In this document: in pieces, positions 10,694-20,148 of the stretch
How positions within the stretch are numbered: the first letter of the stretch is position 1
Layout of the letters: every line of letters starts with the position of its first letter
Assembly (NCBI GenBank): GCA_030512335.1
Contig: JAULSU010000001.1
Span: forward strand, 8,494,001-8,558,000
Reading direction: 5' to 3'
DNA length: 64,000 bases
Source: Immersiella caudata
Taxonomy: Eukaryota; Ascomycota; Sordariomycetes; Sordariales; Lasiosphaeriaceae
Position numbers and translations under genes: made by a program
Notes under the pieces: generated by a model
Seen by the model: the letters and a program-made list of their open reading frames with translations, nothing else
The model's database searches: none
What the model was told of the DNA's origin: nothing

Positions 10694-13600
10694 ATGGCTC
10701 GTTTTCGCCCAATCCATTCGTTTCTTAGCATTTTGCTGTCGACGGCATCACTTGTCGTCGCGGCACCCCATGTCAACGCCGGGTTCGATGCGTTTGAGGC
10801 CGCGCAGGTCATGATCAACTTGGCATCAAAGTCATGGGAATGGGGAACGGCAGCGCAAGCGCTCCTGGAACTCTACAACCCGGAACTCTCGGTCTTTGGC
10901 GCAAACCCTTTCCCCAACGGCAATGTCCCGACTGCGGATCCCGCAGCGACTTTTGCGCTTCGGTATGCGAAGCAGTTTATCTCAGCAATGGGCCAGATCT
11001 TGGTTCCAGATGATGCTGTCGGCGACCCGGCATCGCTTGGTGTGTCGGCCGTCATGATTGGCAAGACGGAGAGCGCGTACCAGCAGGCTGCAGCCCGCCA
11101 GGCTGACTTTCTGCTCAACATTGCGCCAAAGTACAGCAACGGGGCGATTTCGCATCGCACCGAGGTTGCTGAGCTGTGGGCGGACAATATGGCCATGTCC
11201 TTTCCATTTTGTAAGTTCGAGCCTCGTTCCTTCCCAAACCAAAAAGTTACCTCAGGCCCACAGCGAGGGGACGCTCAAATCGGGCAGTTGCAACACACGC
11301 TGACAACGGGAAGTGGCGTACCTCGCTGTGGAAACTAACGATCCCAATCTCATGACCACCACGTTCAACCAGTGTCGCCTGCAGCGCGATGTTCTCAAAG
11401 TGTCCTGGTTCCTCAACTGGCGGCACATTATCGGCCCATCAGGGGCACGCGATGAAGGCCTTTGGTCGACAGGCAATGGATGGGCTGGCTACGGCTTGGT
11501 GCGCGTGCTGCACACGATGCAGAAATGGCCCCGATCTGCAGGCATGACGTCGGAAATCACCCAACTCAAAACTTGGATCAAAGAGATCCTCGACGGCGCG
11601 CTCCTCTCGGGTTTTGATGATGGTTTGCTGCGAAACTACCTCAACGACGACGGCTGGTTCGGCGAGGTCGCCGGCACCGCGCTGCTCTCGGCCGTCGCCT
11701 ACCGAATGGCTGTCAACGATCCCGCCATGTTCCCGCAGAGGTACATCACATGGGCCGACACCAACCGCCAAGCCATCGCCCGCCACCAGCGCTCCGACGG
11801 CATCTTTTCCCCCGCCGTCAACCCCTACAACTGGCACGATCGAAACAAGTACACAACGGGTTCGCCAGAGGCCCAGGCCTTTGCGATCCATCTCTACACG
11901 GCCTACCGCGACTGCGTGCTGGCAAACGTGTGCACGACGCCAGCATCACCATCGCCGACGACCATCTCTGCCGGTGGCATCGGGCCGTACCAATACATGA
12001 CGATTCTCGGCGCGCCTGTCACCTACAGTGACATGCCCGCACCGACCAGCCCGGCATGCAGCTCCATCCGGCCGAGCTGCGATGCACCCAACTGCCTCGG
12101 ATCCTTCAACGGCCTCGGCAATGTCCGCTACGCCCGCTGCACCCAGGGTCCGCTGCAAGGCTGTGAGTGCCTCGCCACGCCGCGGACCTGCGGACCCGGC
12201 GCCAGTTGCGATGCCAACGGCTGTGCTGGATCCTTCAATGGGCTCGGCAACGTCAAGTACCCGCAATGCACCGGCAACTTCCTGGGCTGCAACTGCACCG
12301 TCACGCCTCGCGTGTGCGGCCCGCTGGCGAGTTGCGACGACAACGGCTGCGCCGGATCATTCAACGGCCTCGGCAATGTCAAGTACCCCCAATGCACGGG
12401 CAACTTTGCCGGCTGCAACTGTACCGTCACGCCCCGCGTGTGCGGCGACATGGCGAGCTGCGACGACAACGGCTGCGCTGGCTCCTTCAACGGCCTCGGC
12501 AACGTCAAATACCCGCGATGCACCGGAAACTTTGAAGGCTGCAACTGCATTGTCACGCCCCGTGTCTGCGGGCCGCGAGCAAGCTGCGACGGCAACGGCT
12601 GTGCCGGATCATTTAACGATCTTGGCGAAGCTAAGTACGCGCAGTGCACCGGAAACTTTGAAGGTTGCGAATGCACCGCCACAGGCACAACCTGCGGACC
12701 GCGCGCCAACTGCGACTGGAACAACTGCGGCGGGCAGTTCAGCCTCTCAGACGGCATCGCCCGGTGTTCCCGCGCCTTTGAGACGTGCGAATGCCTCCCG
12801 ACCCAAAACACGTGCGGAAACCGGCAGAGCTGCGACGCCGGCAACTGCGCCGGCGCATTCACCGGGCTGCAGGCCCTCCCCACGTGCCAAAACTTCTTCC
12901 GGCCCTGCCAGTGCAACGCCACACCCAGAACCTGCGGCGCGCTCCAGGACTGCGATGCCAACGACTGCCGCGGCAACTACAACTTGCAGGACGGCAAGGC
13001 ATACTGCACGCGCAACTTCGTCGGGTGCGAGTGCAGGGGCAACGCCAACACCTGCGGTCGCACCGCGAGCTGCGACGCCGGAAACTGCCGTGGTTCCTTC
13101 TGGGGCAATGTCCCGGATCCGCAGTGCAACGGCTTCTTCCACGGCTGCAAGTGCCTCGCGACGGCCAACACGTGCGGCCCCCGGCAGAGCTGCGATTCCA
13201 ACGGGTGCGAGGGCGCCTACGACTCGGCGGGCGTGGCGCGATGCCGGCGCAACTTTGTCGGCTGCGCTTGTAACCCGACGCAAAACACATGTCCGAACAT
13301 TCTGTGCAGCCAATGCAACGGCGCCTTTCTCAATGGAGTTGCTCGTTGTCGCGAGCGCTTTGTCAACTGCCCTTGCATCTTGTCCAGCCCGCCTGGCTCC
13401 ATCTGTCCGACCAAGAACTGCTGGGACACTGGTTGTGATGGCAGCCAGAATCCTGACTCGAGCTGGACGTGCAAGAATCAGTGGCGCACCTGCCCCTGTG
13501 GCCCAGCCGCGGACCACCCTACGGACCCTGATCCCGTCCCCCCGACGGTGCCAGGGCCCTTCTTCACGAGCGAGTGGTACTGCCTCGGCCTGCACGAGCA

Positions 13601-13967
13601 GGACTTTGCCATGCCCACGCAAGGAGGCAGTCCGCAGCGCTGGTTCGGGTTGACGGCCACGAACATGCTCACCGGGATCCGGATGGGAGATGTGCAGGGG
13701 CTGACGGGCGTGGCGCCTCGCCCGGTTCGTGATCTCTGCGGGAGGACGTTCAACGGCCATCAGGTTGTGTGCCATGGCGATATTGAGCAGCGTTGCTCCG
13801 ACTACGGTGTGGCTACCTTTGCGGGTAGGAGGTGTCGGACCTATTGTGCTGCCGAGGATGGGTCGGGTAGTGGTCAGTGGTGTAGGAATTGGAGGTTGGG
13901 GGGTAGCAAAACTGGAGGCTCCCATAGTAACTATGATCACAAGGATCTAATTTGTAATGTTCTTTAA
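10694..13967 (+). CDS. secreted GH88/105-like six-hairpin glycosidase with 12 Cys-rich repeats, 1056 aa
   Basis: Exon 1 (10694-11210) and exon 2 (11314-13967) are joined by a 103 bp phase-1 intron; the acceptor AAG follows a CTGAC branch point. The splice restores FPFLAYLAVETND. The ATG at 10694 starts a signal peptide (MARFRPIHSFLSILLSTA). Residues about 25-420 resemble the six-hairpin glycosidase superfamily (GH105/GH88, YteR-like unsaturated glucuronyl hydrolases), with WADNMAMSFPFLAYL and the LWSTGNGWAGYGL motif. From residue about 423 there are 12 tandem six-cysteine repeats of about 40 residues. A Cys-containing C-terminal domain of about 130 residues (EWYCLGLHEQDF onward) has no family I recognise. 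The likely role is attack on pectic or other uronic-acid polymers, with the repeats acting as a rigid stalk or binding array. The fusion is unusual; typical GH105 proteins are under 450 residues. Confidence 0.87.
12057..13500 (+). repeat. array of 12 six-cysteine protein repeats
   Basis: Each unit has the pattern CGPxxSCDxNGCxGSFNGLG, then a basic Cys, a GC and a CxC-type pair, ending in a TPRxC or TxNT linker. Units 2-5 (12189 to about 12692) recur at an exact 126 bp spacing and are nearly identical in DNA, showing recent unit duplication. Later units diverge, and the last two lose part of the pattern. Confidence 0.9.
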
Positions 13968-14497
13968 TAGGGAGGCGGGGTGGGGGGGTGCATTATATCT
14001 TTGGGGGGTTTTTTTTTTGTTGTTTATTCGGATACAGGGGGGTTGGGTTTATACGTAGAGTTGAAACACACGACTGGAATAGTCGCGTCGTAGAGGACCT
14101 TTCTGTGTGCCACGGGAGCAACTTTCTCCGAGCTAGAAGATGTTTTCTCGTCCAGCTTTACCAGGGGGGTGGGGGTCTTCACCGGGAGGCGAAGGTCCTA
14201 GGCAAAAGAAACCGAGAAAAATGTACCTATTCCAAAACCTACCCTTATGTACACCCATAGGGGCTAGTCAAGCCCAGTTATACGGTGTCAGCCCCCCGGT
14301 ACGAACAAAAGTCTCGTCACTTGGCCCCAACTATGTTCCAGAAACAGCATGCTGCCGTGGAGAGCAGAGCAGGTGGCTCGGTAATCGGGAGGTAGCCACA
14401 AGATGTTGCGCCCACGTTGCGTAATCCACTCGCCTCCAACAAAAAAACCTTCTTTCCATCGTGACCGGAGGTCACATTGATCGGACGCCGCAATGTC
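13968..14497. other. G/T-rich spacer
   Basis: This is the 3' flank of the glycosidase gene. It holds short G tracts and a T tract around 13975-14045, and no supported gene. Confidence 0.5.
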
Positions 14498-15450
14498 TCA
14501 AGCCACCGCGCGCGGCCGGCCATCTCGTGTGAAAAGCCGTGGAAAGGGGTCCGCATCGAAGCCAGCCCCATTTCGGTTGGCCGCGGGCAGGACAGCGTTC
14601 TTGTGCGGTAAGAAACTGCCGAGATACTGCGCAACCTCTCCCTCCACCCAAAAGTCACATGGCTCTCCCAGATATTGACGCGCTGGTTTCCCAGCGCCAG
14701 CAAACACCACTTCAATCTCCCCAATGGGTGCGGCGACCACGCTGCCATCTGCGGACATTGTGACGTGCTGCAGGGCACCACTCCAACCGCCGGGGTAGAG
14801 GCGCTGCAAGACCCCCTCACCGGAACCGATCTGATAGAGGGTCACCATACCGTCGTGGGCGGCTGCGAGTATTTCTACGCTGCAACGTTGTCTCGCCTGC
14901 TGTCGCCGCTCCTTCGCTGGACCCTTGAAACTCGAGAGATTTGTATGGCTTTGTCGGTGGAGGATGACACGAAACGCCTTTCGTCCCCTGAAAACGAAAC
15001 CGATGTGATTTTACGGTCGGCCGAGCCAAGAATGCGGCACTGGTAGGTGTCGGTACCCTGGCTAGCTTCCTTGAGACTCCACAACCGAATGTCGCCGCGA
15101 TGCAGCGGCAGAACCATGGCCACCGCGCCCGTCTCGGATGAAATAGCGATGAGGGTCGGGTTCACGGAATATCCCTTGGCTTCAAAAAACCTTGGGCTCA
15201 AACCTTGGGCACGCTCGGTTCCGTCGCGGATGTTCCACGACCGCACATACGCTTGATTGCTAGCCGCCATGACTGTTCTCGTGTCTGGAGAGAAGCAGAT
15301 CTGGCAGTTTGCGTCGGGTGATGGGAACGTGCTGAGATGGCGCCCGGAGGCCGTGTCGAAGACGAGCAAGGAATGATCCGGCTCGTCGGTTTCACTCAGC
15401 GCAAAGATGCCAAACACGTCTCCACCAGGAGAAAAAGCAAGAAGCGCCAA
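14498..15450 (-). pseudogene. decayed WD40-repeat protein gene
   Basis: Reading leftward, the frame from 15450 to about 14945 encodes WD40-like blades: LLAFSPGGDVFGIF, CQICFSPDTRTVMAAS followed by SWNIRDG, DIRLWSLKEA, and SVSFSGDERRFVSSSTDKAI. The last blade (VEILAAAHDGMVTLYQ) continues in a different frame down to the stop at 14498, so a one-base shift separates them near 14945. No ATG starts the coding stretch, and no NTPase domain can be recognised upstream (15450-15800) although short coherent pieces are present. It is most simply the 3' remnant of a larger NACHT/WD40-type protein. A missed intron is possible but none fits the junction. Confidence 0.6.
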
Positions 15451-15999
15451 CAGTTTTGGCCTTTTAAAATGGCGTGGCCTCCTCCTGTTTGGGGGCTCTC
15501 AACTCTGGCAAGACATTTTGTAGCCGCTGGATTGCGCAGGTAGCCCCTGGGCCTTCAGCTTTGAAAAGCTGAAACCTGCGGCTGCATCAAGTTCGGAGCG
15601 CTTTGCCGACGATATTGGCCAATTGAACGACGCAACCCTCTCACAAGGTCTAGTCGCATGGTAGGCGCGCATCGTTGGATTTTGGGAAAGTGCGGGGCGC
15701 GCCAAGCCACACGGAGAGACACAGGACGAATTATTCCTTTGTCGCGATTTCCTGATATACAGCCTCAAGATTAGAGCCCTGAGACAAGACATGCAGAGGA
15801 ACCTATGCCTCACAGGTTAAGGCCAATATCAATCAGTGCTGTTTGTCGACTTCGGCTTTGGTGTGCCATGGCGGACTGTGCCGAGGTCGACCCACTTTGC
15901 CAAAGTATCACACTTTCTCCGCCGCCTCCACGAGCCTCGACCCCTCACCGCACATTCACGACACCCACAACAGCAGCGAGCGCCCCCATCTGCGGCACA
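15451..15999. other. spacer with possible 5' remnants and a dispersed repeat
   Basis: The leftward strand from 15500 to 15813 has open frames that may be a degraded 5' part of the WD40 gene, but no domain can be named. The hydrolase promoter and a copy of a dispersed repeat (15875-15926) lie at the right end. Confidence 0.4.
15875..15926 (-). repeat. dispersed repeat, copy A
   Basis: The reverse strand reads GAAAGTG, then TTTGGCAAAGTGGGTCGACC and TCGGC. The same arrangement occurs at 19547-19645 and 22108-22230 on the plus strand. Confidence 0.55.
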
Positions 16000-17341
16000 A
16001 TGTCGAAAGTGCAAAGTCCCTCCTCCGCAGCGGAGCTGTCGCTTCTTGACTGGGCCTCATTCGCTGTCGCAATCCCAATTTTCCGTAAGCGGCCAAACCT
16101 TCTCTCTAACGGACTGGCAAGCTTCAGCAAACCTGAAGCATTAGATTCATGTTCTCGGTCATTCTAACAACCACACTGCAGTCCTCCGCTGGCTCGCCTC
16201 TTTCACCTTCCAAAACCACGGCGTCCTCCACTGGCGCCAAAAGCTCGCCCTCACCTTCCTCCGAACCCAACGCGCGTCTTTCTCGACCCCAACCCTCCGA
16301 TGGTCCGTCCGGCGTATCCCAACCCACGCCGCTATCGCCCAATACTGTCAAAAGCACAACATCCCACACCAATCCATAACCCTCCCTCCCGAAACCACCA
16401 CTTACCACCCCGACCACTCCGTCCCCCAACCGACCCTTCACACCATCACCCCCTCGAACAGCAACGTCAACGGCCCAACCCTCTTCTACATCCACGGAGG
16501 CGGCTACGTCAACCCCCTCCGCGCCAACGCCCACATGCCCTTCATCCTCGCCTGCGCAGCCTCTACCAACCCCTCCTGCTCCCAGGCTATCATCCTAGAG
16601 TACTCCCTCGCCCCAGAACACCCCTATCCATCCCAACTAGTCCAATCCCTCGCCGCACTCCGATACCTCCTCGATGACCTCTCCATTCTCCCGGACACCA
16701 TCATCCTAGCAGGTGACAGCGCAGGTGGTCAACTCATCGGTGCCATCTTCGCTCACATCGTCAAACCATGTCCTTACTTCCCTCGTCTTACCCTCAACAA
16801 GGAACGGGGAGAAAGGTTCAGAGCAGCGGTGCTGGTTAGTCCTTTTACGCGTCTGCCGAAGGATTGGCGAACGGGGAGTTATAAAAGCAATGAGAAGCGG
16901 GATTACCTCACTTGGGCACAGGTAGAGCGATTCAAGGAGGACTGGGGCGCGGATGATACGGAAGTTTGGGCGAATTTGTGTGGGCTGGAAGAGGAGAATG
17001 GAATTTGGGAGGGGGTGTTTGAAGGGGAGGGGAGGCTGGTGGAGAATGTGTTGGTCACGGTGGGCACGGCGGAGGTGTTTTTAGATGATATTAGGGAGTT
17101 TGCGACAGAGTGTGTGGGGGCCGAGGTGGTGAAGGTGAGAAGAGGGGAGGGTGTAGAGGGGGTGAAGTGGAAGAGGTTGGTGCTGGTGGAGTGTGAGGAT
17201 GAGGCGCATGTTCAGGTGGCGCTGGATATGGTGATGGGGTATAAGGGGGGGAGTATGATGAGGACTGTTACGGGGTGGTTGACGAGTCTGTCGGTGGGTG
17301 CGGCGGAAACTCCGTCTGGGAGGCGGGCTGTAGTTGGGTAG
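16000..17341 (+). CDS. alpha/beta hydrolase, HSL-type esterase/lipase, 414 aa
   Basis: Exons 16000-16084 and 16182-17341 are joined by a 97 bp phase-1 intron with branch CTAAC. The catalytic signature is clear: oxyanion-hole motif FYIHGGGY near residue 125, LEYSLAPEHPYP, and the nucleophile elbow LAGDSAGGQ near residue 192. This is the alpha/beta hydrolase_3 (hormone-sensitive lipase) family, which hydrolyses carboxyl esters. The acid is probably in GTAEVFLDD and the His in ECEDEAHVQVA near the C-terminus. No signal peptide is seen, so it is probably intracellular or membrane-associated. The stop codon falls in the first unit of an 18 bp tandem repeat. It is in tandem with the P450 at 17884, a pairing often seen in secondary-metabolite or detoxification modules. 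Confidence 0.88.
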
Positions 17342-17381
17342 CGCGCTGTAGTTGGGCAGCGCGCTGTAGTTGGGCAGCGCG
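17328..17381 (+). repeat. three tandem copies of an 18 bp unit over the hydrolase stop codon
   Basis: The unit is CTGTAGTTGGGCAGCGCG, with copies at 17328-17345, 17346-17363 and 17364-17381. Copy 1 has T instead of C at one position, which creates the TAG stop used by the hydrolase gene. Copies 2 and 3 read CAG there. Confidence 0.95.
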
Positions 17382-17883
17382 CTGCATTGCGATCCCGTAA
17401 GGATGATACTTTGACGATCTGAGCGCTTTGATACCGAGCAACTCAAAATATCAATTTCCTCTGTATCACTGATTGATGACAGTAAGAGAAGCTAGCGTTG
17501 TTGCGCCCACGCAAACATGGCCCGTTGGCTGCATCGCCGTGGCGCAATTAGCTTCTCCGGATCGGCACCCGACCTCTGACCAACCACCTTTTAGAATGTA
17601 CCACCCCAACAGGCTGTGAAGTGCTGATAGCAGCAAACATTCCACACTGAGCAAACTCTACCTTCGACTCCTGCCTATCCCGTGCCCGTTTCTCGACTCG
17701 GGCGTTCGTCTAAGGGAGCTCAATATATGATGACAAGATAGCCTCTGCGGTTTGACACAAGTGGCGGCAGTGAAGGTACTTCACACTCTATATCCCTGAA
17801 TATATTGGCCTCCCCTATCCTCTCTTTTCCCCATCCCCAGGGTTCCGCTCACTTCCTTCCACTTCCTCACGCAAAACTCCAGA
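17382..17883. promoter_or_regulatory. P450 promoter region
   Basis: This is about 500 bp between the hydrolase and the P450 in the same orientation. No gene is supported. Confidence 0.45.
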
Positions 17884-19482
17884 ATGGAAGACATCACCCT
17901 CCCTTCACCACTCACCCTCCTTGCCCTAACCTTCTCCATCCTCCTCTCCTACCTCCTCCTCTCCACCCTGTACACAACCCACCTCTCCCCCCTCTCCTCC
18001 ATCCCCGGTCCCCCCTTCTGGTCCGCCTCCCGCCTCCCCTTTCTCTTCTCCCTCGCCCGCGGAAACCTCTCCCTAGACCTCCAACGCCTCCACAAAGAAC
18101 ACGGCCCCGTCCTTCGCATCGCCCCCGACGAAGTCACCTTCTCTCATCCCGACGCGTGGCGCGATATCTTCCATCTTAGCCCTGGCAAGCCCCAGTTTTT
18201 AAAACACCCTACATGGTGGAGGCCCCTCCCGGGTATTCCAAAATCGTTAGTGTGGTGTATTGACCCCGATGAGCATGCGTTTCTAAAGAGGTGTTTTGCG
18301 CCGGGGTATTCAGCCAGGGCGATGAAGGTTTATGAGAGGGTTATAAGTGAGAATGTGGATGTTTTGGTGAGGAGGATCAGAGAGATCATTTCAGCGGGGG
18401 AGAAGGGGAGTGGAGGGGAAGTAGATGTGATGCGGTGGTTTAATTATCTGACGTTTGATGTCATTGGAGAGATTGCCTATGGAGAATCATTCGGGTGTTT
18501 GGAAGGGGGCGAGTACCATGAGTGGATTTCGTTGATTTTTGATCACGTTAAGGCGATTGCGGCGCTGGTTTCGATTCGGTTCTTCCCGTGGGTGGAGAGA
18601 GTGTTGGTGGCTATTTTACCGCTTGTAGTGAACGCGCAGGGTGATCATTTCCAACTGATTGTTGACAAGGTGAAGAGGAGGTTGGGGAGGGATGTGGATG
18701 CGGGGGCTGATATGTTGTCTTTTGTTGCTATTGACGGGGTAAGCAACTTTGCTGGGGATGGGAAAAAGGGAATTTCAATGGAGAGTTTGAATGCGTCGAT
18801 GATGGAGTTGATGATTGCGGGGAGCGAGAGTACGGCAGGGGTGCTCAGCGGCGCGGTTGTCAAGCTCATTCAGAATCCGGAGAAGTTGGGGATTTTGGTG
18901 GGTGAGATTCGGTCCCGGTTTGAAGGGTTGGAAAATGTTACATTCGAGGCGTTGAGAGAGTTGCACTACTTGGACGCTGTCATCAAGGAGGCTCTTCGAC
19001 TGGCACCACCATTACAGTGGATTGCCTCGAGACAGGTCCCAAAAGGGGGAGCTGTGGTCTGCGGAAAGCTCTTACCGGGTGGTGTACGTCTTCTCCTCCT
19101 TAACTTTGATCGGACTGAATTGCTGACATTCCAGACCGCCGTCTCCATCTCGATGTCAGCCATGCACCGCAACCCAACATCCTTCTACGAAGCGGACTCG
19201 TTTCGGCCGGAAAGGTGGTTGGTGGATGCGACAACCAACCCCCAGTCACCGTATTTTCACGACAGGCGAGACGCAGTCAAGCCATTTATATCTGGATCGA
19301 GAACTTGTTCAGGCCAGCAGATTGCCTGGGCCGAGATCCGCATGACGCTGGCAAAGGTGTTGTGGAGCTTTGACTTCCCGTTGCCTCAGGACTGGGACAA
19401 ACGCATTGAGTGGAAGGCGATCAAGAGTTATTTAGTATTGGATAAGGTGCCGATCAATGTAAACTTTAAGGTGCGGGAATGA
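17884..19482 (+). CDS. membrane cytochrome P450, 515 aa
   Basis: The frame is open throughout, but a 51 bp phase-0 intron at 19084-19134 (donor GTACGT, branch CTGAC, acceptor CCAG) must be removed. This joins LLPGG to TAVSISMSAMHRN, the canonical P450 sequence before the PERW motif. The N-terminal membrane anchor (about residues 7-29) is followed by the hinge IPGPPF. Other landmarks are the I-helix MIAGSESTAG, the K-helix EALR, FRPERWL, and the heme loop FISGSRTCSGQQIA. It resembles fungal benzoate-hydroxylase or trichothecene-type P450s that sit in the ER and use CPR. The substrate is unknown. The adjacent upstream esterase in tandem may act in the same pathway. Confidence 0.9.
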   Translation: MEDITLPSPLTLLALTFSILLSYLLLSTLYTTHLSPLSSIPGPPFWSASRLPFLFSLARGNLSLDLQRLHKEHGPVLRIAPDEVTFSHPDAWRDIFHLSPGKPQFLKHPTWWRPLPGIPKSLVWCIDPDEHAFLKRCFAPGYSARAMKVYERVISENVDVLVRRIREIISAGEKGSGGEVDVMRWFNYLTFDVIGEIAYGESFGCLEGGEYHEWISLIFDHVKAIAALVSIRFFPWVERVLVAILPLVVNAQGDHFQLIVDKVKRRLGRDVDAGADMLSFVAIDGVSNFAGDGKKGISMESLNASMMELMIAGSESTAGVLSGAVVKLIQNPEKLGILVGEIRSRFEGLENVTFEALRELHYLDAVIKEALRLAPPLQWIASRQVPKGGAVVCGKLLPGGVRLLLLNFDRTELLTFQTAVSISMSAMHRNPTSFYEADSFRPERWLVDATTNPQSPYFHDRRDAVKPFISGSRTCSGQQIAWAEIRMTLAKVLWSFDFPLPQDWDKRIEWKAIKSYLVLDKVPINVNFKVRE

Positions 19483-20148
19483 TCCTACCTTTAGGGGTAT
19501 CGCTCAGGGGTTTAGTTCAGGGGTCAGTGATTTGAGGGGCGAGCGTGGAAAGTGCGGGGCTTGGCAAATTGGGCCGACCTCGGCGCGGTCATCGGCTCCA
19601 GGGACCCACACGGCACACGGCCCGGGACGGGCTGTCAGGTCTCGGCCTGTCGGTGAGGTGGAAAGGGGTGAAAGGATGTTGGTTTGGTCGATGGAGGGTT
19701 TTTGAATGAGGAGAATCGAGAAGTTGAAGGGGGAATAAGAGATGAGGGTTTCATTTTGGGTCAAGACTCGAATTGCCAGGTGTTGCCGGACCTGTTATAG
19801 GTGTCACTTGTTGCAGCCATGCAGTGCAAATAGGTAAAATGTCATCCTATTTCCCAACCTGGAGACTTCGTTTCCAAATCGGGGACGGAGAGAGAATCAC
19901 TGCAGGTCTTGGCCCGTGTTCCGACGTGCTCTGTGCATGAAAATTGTCGTGCGACCGAAGTTTGCGCCGAATCTGCACACTTGGCAACTTTATTGGCTGG
20001 TCGCAAGTTGGGCAGGCACGATGAATGACATTGCTGCAGCCTGCGCAGCGCCGTATAACTTGTGGGCGGTGCCCCCCCATCCATTTTGGTTAGAACTTTC
20101 AACTGCCACGACGACCAGCTTCGTGTTTCGCGCGCATTTCCTGCCGGG
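19483..20148. other. spacer with dispersed repeat copy
   Basis: This holds the P450 3' flank, dispersed-repeat copy B and the presumed promoter of the CorA-type gene. Overlapping open frames at 19842-20180 show no domain. Confidence 0.4.
19547..19645 (+). repeat. dispersed repeat, copy B
   Basis: It reads GAAAGTGCGGGGCTTGGCAA, then CGACCTCGGCG and later GGGACCCAC and GGCCCGG. It shares these blocks in order with the copy at 22108-22230. Confidence 0.55.

Noticed and set aside
12057..13500. Nucleotide periodicity suggesting a CRISPR array
   Set aside because: The 126 bp units are in-frame coding repeats within a eukaryotic exon with no unique spacers.
12028..13940. Long open frames (541 and 397 codons) in other frames of the Cys-repeat region
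   Set aside because: They are shadows caused by the GC-rich 126 bp coding repeat; only one frame gives the regular six-Cys pattern.
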